64,000 nt of DNA from CAZXYF01 sp964644705 (lineage in GTDB: Bacteria > Planctomycetota > Brocadiia > SM23-32). Made by a program: the position numbers and the translations under genes. The DNA lies in the NCBI GenBank assembly GCA_964644705.1, contig CAZXYF010000001.1, forward strand, positions 1-64,000, in the 5' to 3' direction. Shown in pieces: positions 62,961-64,000 of the stretch; within the stretch, counting starts at the first letter, position 1, and each line of letters begins with the position of its first letter. Below the pieces are notes generated by a model that saw only the letters and a list, made by a program, of their open reading frames with translations, was not told where the DNA came from and made no database searches.

Positions 62961-63339
62961 GGGGGCAAACGAAGGTGCGGGCAAGAAACGGCCCGGCACA
63001 ACTGTATAAGGAAACATAATATATATTATCGGACGTTATTTTTGTTCCTTTTGTTCCTCAGGCCTCCACTCCTCTCCGTCAAGCCCGCCCTGTGCTTTCC
63101 TGACCGCCTATAAACCCCTGTAAAAGGTGTCAGGAGGTTTGTTTGTGTTTTTTTGGCACTTTTGTGCTCACAAACCCCGGGCTTTTTCATCATAATCCCC
63201 CGTTTTGCCAGATTCCCGGTGATCCGTAGAGCTTTTCTTATTTGTGCAGCGTTGTTCGAGCTATCCGGGTGGCAATGTGAAACAACGTTGGATGGCCTTT
63301 CTGGATAGTTTGCAGATGTCGGCCCATGCCCGCAATCGT
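62961..63339. other. Intergenic region between converging genes
   Basis: No gene seen. A hairpin CCTGAC...GTCAGG lies near 63100-63135. AT-rich start and pyrimidine-rich tracts could hold terminators for both neighbours; I cannot place one firmly. Confidence 0.4.
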
Positions 63340-63702
63340 TCAGCCCAGATTGAGATTTTTCACGTCCGCTGACCAGCTGGCCGCCTCTTCATCGCTTTCC
63401 ATTATTCCCATCACCAAATACGTTTTCCCCACCCGAATGATATCTTTGTGGAAAATAGCCCGCCTTTCCTCCACTTCCTCACCATCAATCCACGTTCCGT
63501 GTTTGCTTCCCAGGTCGCGAACGAACCACATACCATCGACGCATTCCAACAGCGCATGACGCGTGGAGACGGTCGGATCGGAAAGATGGATTTTGCTGTC
63601 CTTTCCCCGGCCAATTGAATAATATTCCTCTGGGTCCAGCTTCCAAACTCGTCCCTGATCGCGGCCTTTGGCTACTGCAATTTTTGCCTGTTCTTTGGTC
63701 AT
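63340..63702 (-). CDS. FHA-domain protein
   Basis: 120 residues, a single forkhead-associated domain (about 20-100) that binds phosphothreonine: YYSIGRGKDSKIHLSDPTVS with the SxxH pattern in STRHALL, then VRDLGSKHGTWIDGE. Ser/Thr kinase partner is not in the window. AGGAGAC precedes the ATG. Confidence 0.92.
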   Translation of the reverse strand: MTKEQAKIAVAKGRDQGRVWKLDPEEYYSIGRGKDSKIHLSDPTVSTRHALLECVDGMWFVRDLGSKHGTWIDGEEVEERRAIFHKDIIRVGKTYLVMGIMESDEEAASWSADVKNLNLG

Positions 63703-63736
63703 TGAATCTGTCTCCTGGTTCGCTGGAGTGAGGCGT

Positions 63737-64000
63737 TCATCCCGATGGCAACAGCACGTATCGTGTCAGAAGAACCAGTGCCACAACGTGAAATCCCCAG
63801 TGGACGTCGTTGGCCCTGCCGGTTACACACTTCAATATACTGTATGATATAAATCCCATTGCAATACCTGCGGTGATACTCACCGTAAACGGCATTACCA
63901 CCAGAGTCAGGAATGCAGGTAAACGCTCATATGAAGACAACCCTTCGTATTGCAGGAGTTCGTATCCGAGAACTGATGAAGTAATTCCAATCAGTGTCGT
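63737..64000 (-). CDS. NCS2-family purine permease, C-terminal part
   Basis: The gene runs off the right edge; 88 C-terminal residues are present. TLVVMPFTVSITAGIAMGF and ISYSILKCVTGR match the last TM helices of AzgA-type guanine/hypoxanthine permeases. Frame stays open to the window end. The FHA gene follows at 35 bases. Confidence 0.82.
   Translation of the reverse strand, partial: TTLIGITSSVLGYELLQYEGLSSYERLPAFLTLVVMPFTVSITAGIAMGFISYSILKCVTGRANDVHWGFHVVALVLLTRYVLLPSG

Overview
The window looks like a chromosomal stretch of a Gram-negative anaerobe of the Planctomycetota-Verrucomicrobiota-Chlamydiota group, most probably Kiritimatiellota, Lentisphaerota or a close relative; this placement is an inference. 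It rests on two one-gene pseudopilins of the FTL(I/V)ELLVV...LMPAL type, a formylglycine-enzyme-like lipoprotein, LPS heptosyltransferases with a WaaL-type ligase, outer-membrane barrels, and redox genes typical of anaerobes (a fused NfnAB transhydrogenase and a ferredoxin-rich split glutamate synthase). A run of 100 Ns flanked by an exact 55-base repeat shows that the sequence is an assembled scaffold, probably from a metagenome.

Layout. 1-4.2 kb: a large exported protein with a duplicated domain, a secreted helical protein, an FGE-domain lipoprotein and tRNA-Ser(GCU). 4.4-7.6 kb: ftsH and a pseudopilin. 7.8-14 kb: a BtuCDF/FecBCD-type importer downstream of an NfnAB fusion and a cation-efflux protein. 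14.5-15.5 kb: a second pseudopilin, frameshifted. 15.7-22.9 kb: five-gene split glutamate synthase and glnA. 23-30 kb: translation and envelope block (rpsB, tsf, pyrH, frr, pgsA, K+-dependent pyrophosphatase, rsfS), with a DnaJ-TPR protein opposite. 31.5-38.2 kb: argC, a NifA-like sigma-54 activator, an unknown gene, glnK, amtB and an outer-membrane protein. 38.7-40.8 kb: a hybrid-free histidine kinase. 40.9-47.4 kb: an ArsR-DUF302-RND-LolA-like-barrel module. 47.5-53 kb: a heptosyltransferase, fusA, aroB and a phosphoesterase. 53-61.3 kb: O-antigen ligase-TPR protein, tRNA-Thr(CGU), a YcfL-like lipoprotein, an ABC exporter with a second heptosyltransferase, and dapB. 61.4-64 kb: a Flp pilin, a zinc alcohol dehydrogenase, an FHA protein and the end of a purine permease.

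How the genes work together. Nitrogen assimilation is the strongest theme. Sigma-54 (-24/-12) sites with the canonical GG-N10-GC spacing lie upstream of glnA and of the barrel-amtB-glnK operon, and a perfect NtrC-type dyad sits 89 bases upstream of the glnA -24 element. The window supplies ammonium uptake, a PII sensor lacking the uridylylated tyrosine, glutamine synthetase, glutamate synthase, a transhydrogenase and one sigma-54 activator. The second theme is envelope biogenesis. The most unusual point there is that the RND-type permease and the outer-membrane barrel of one operon both carry acidic, proline-rich inserts with the same LPxGLG repeat. Non-coding DNA holds several repeat or hairpin families that do not match known element types by eye.
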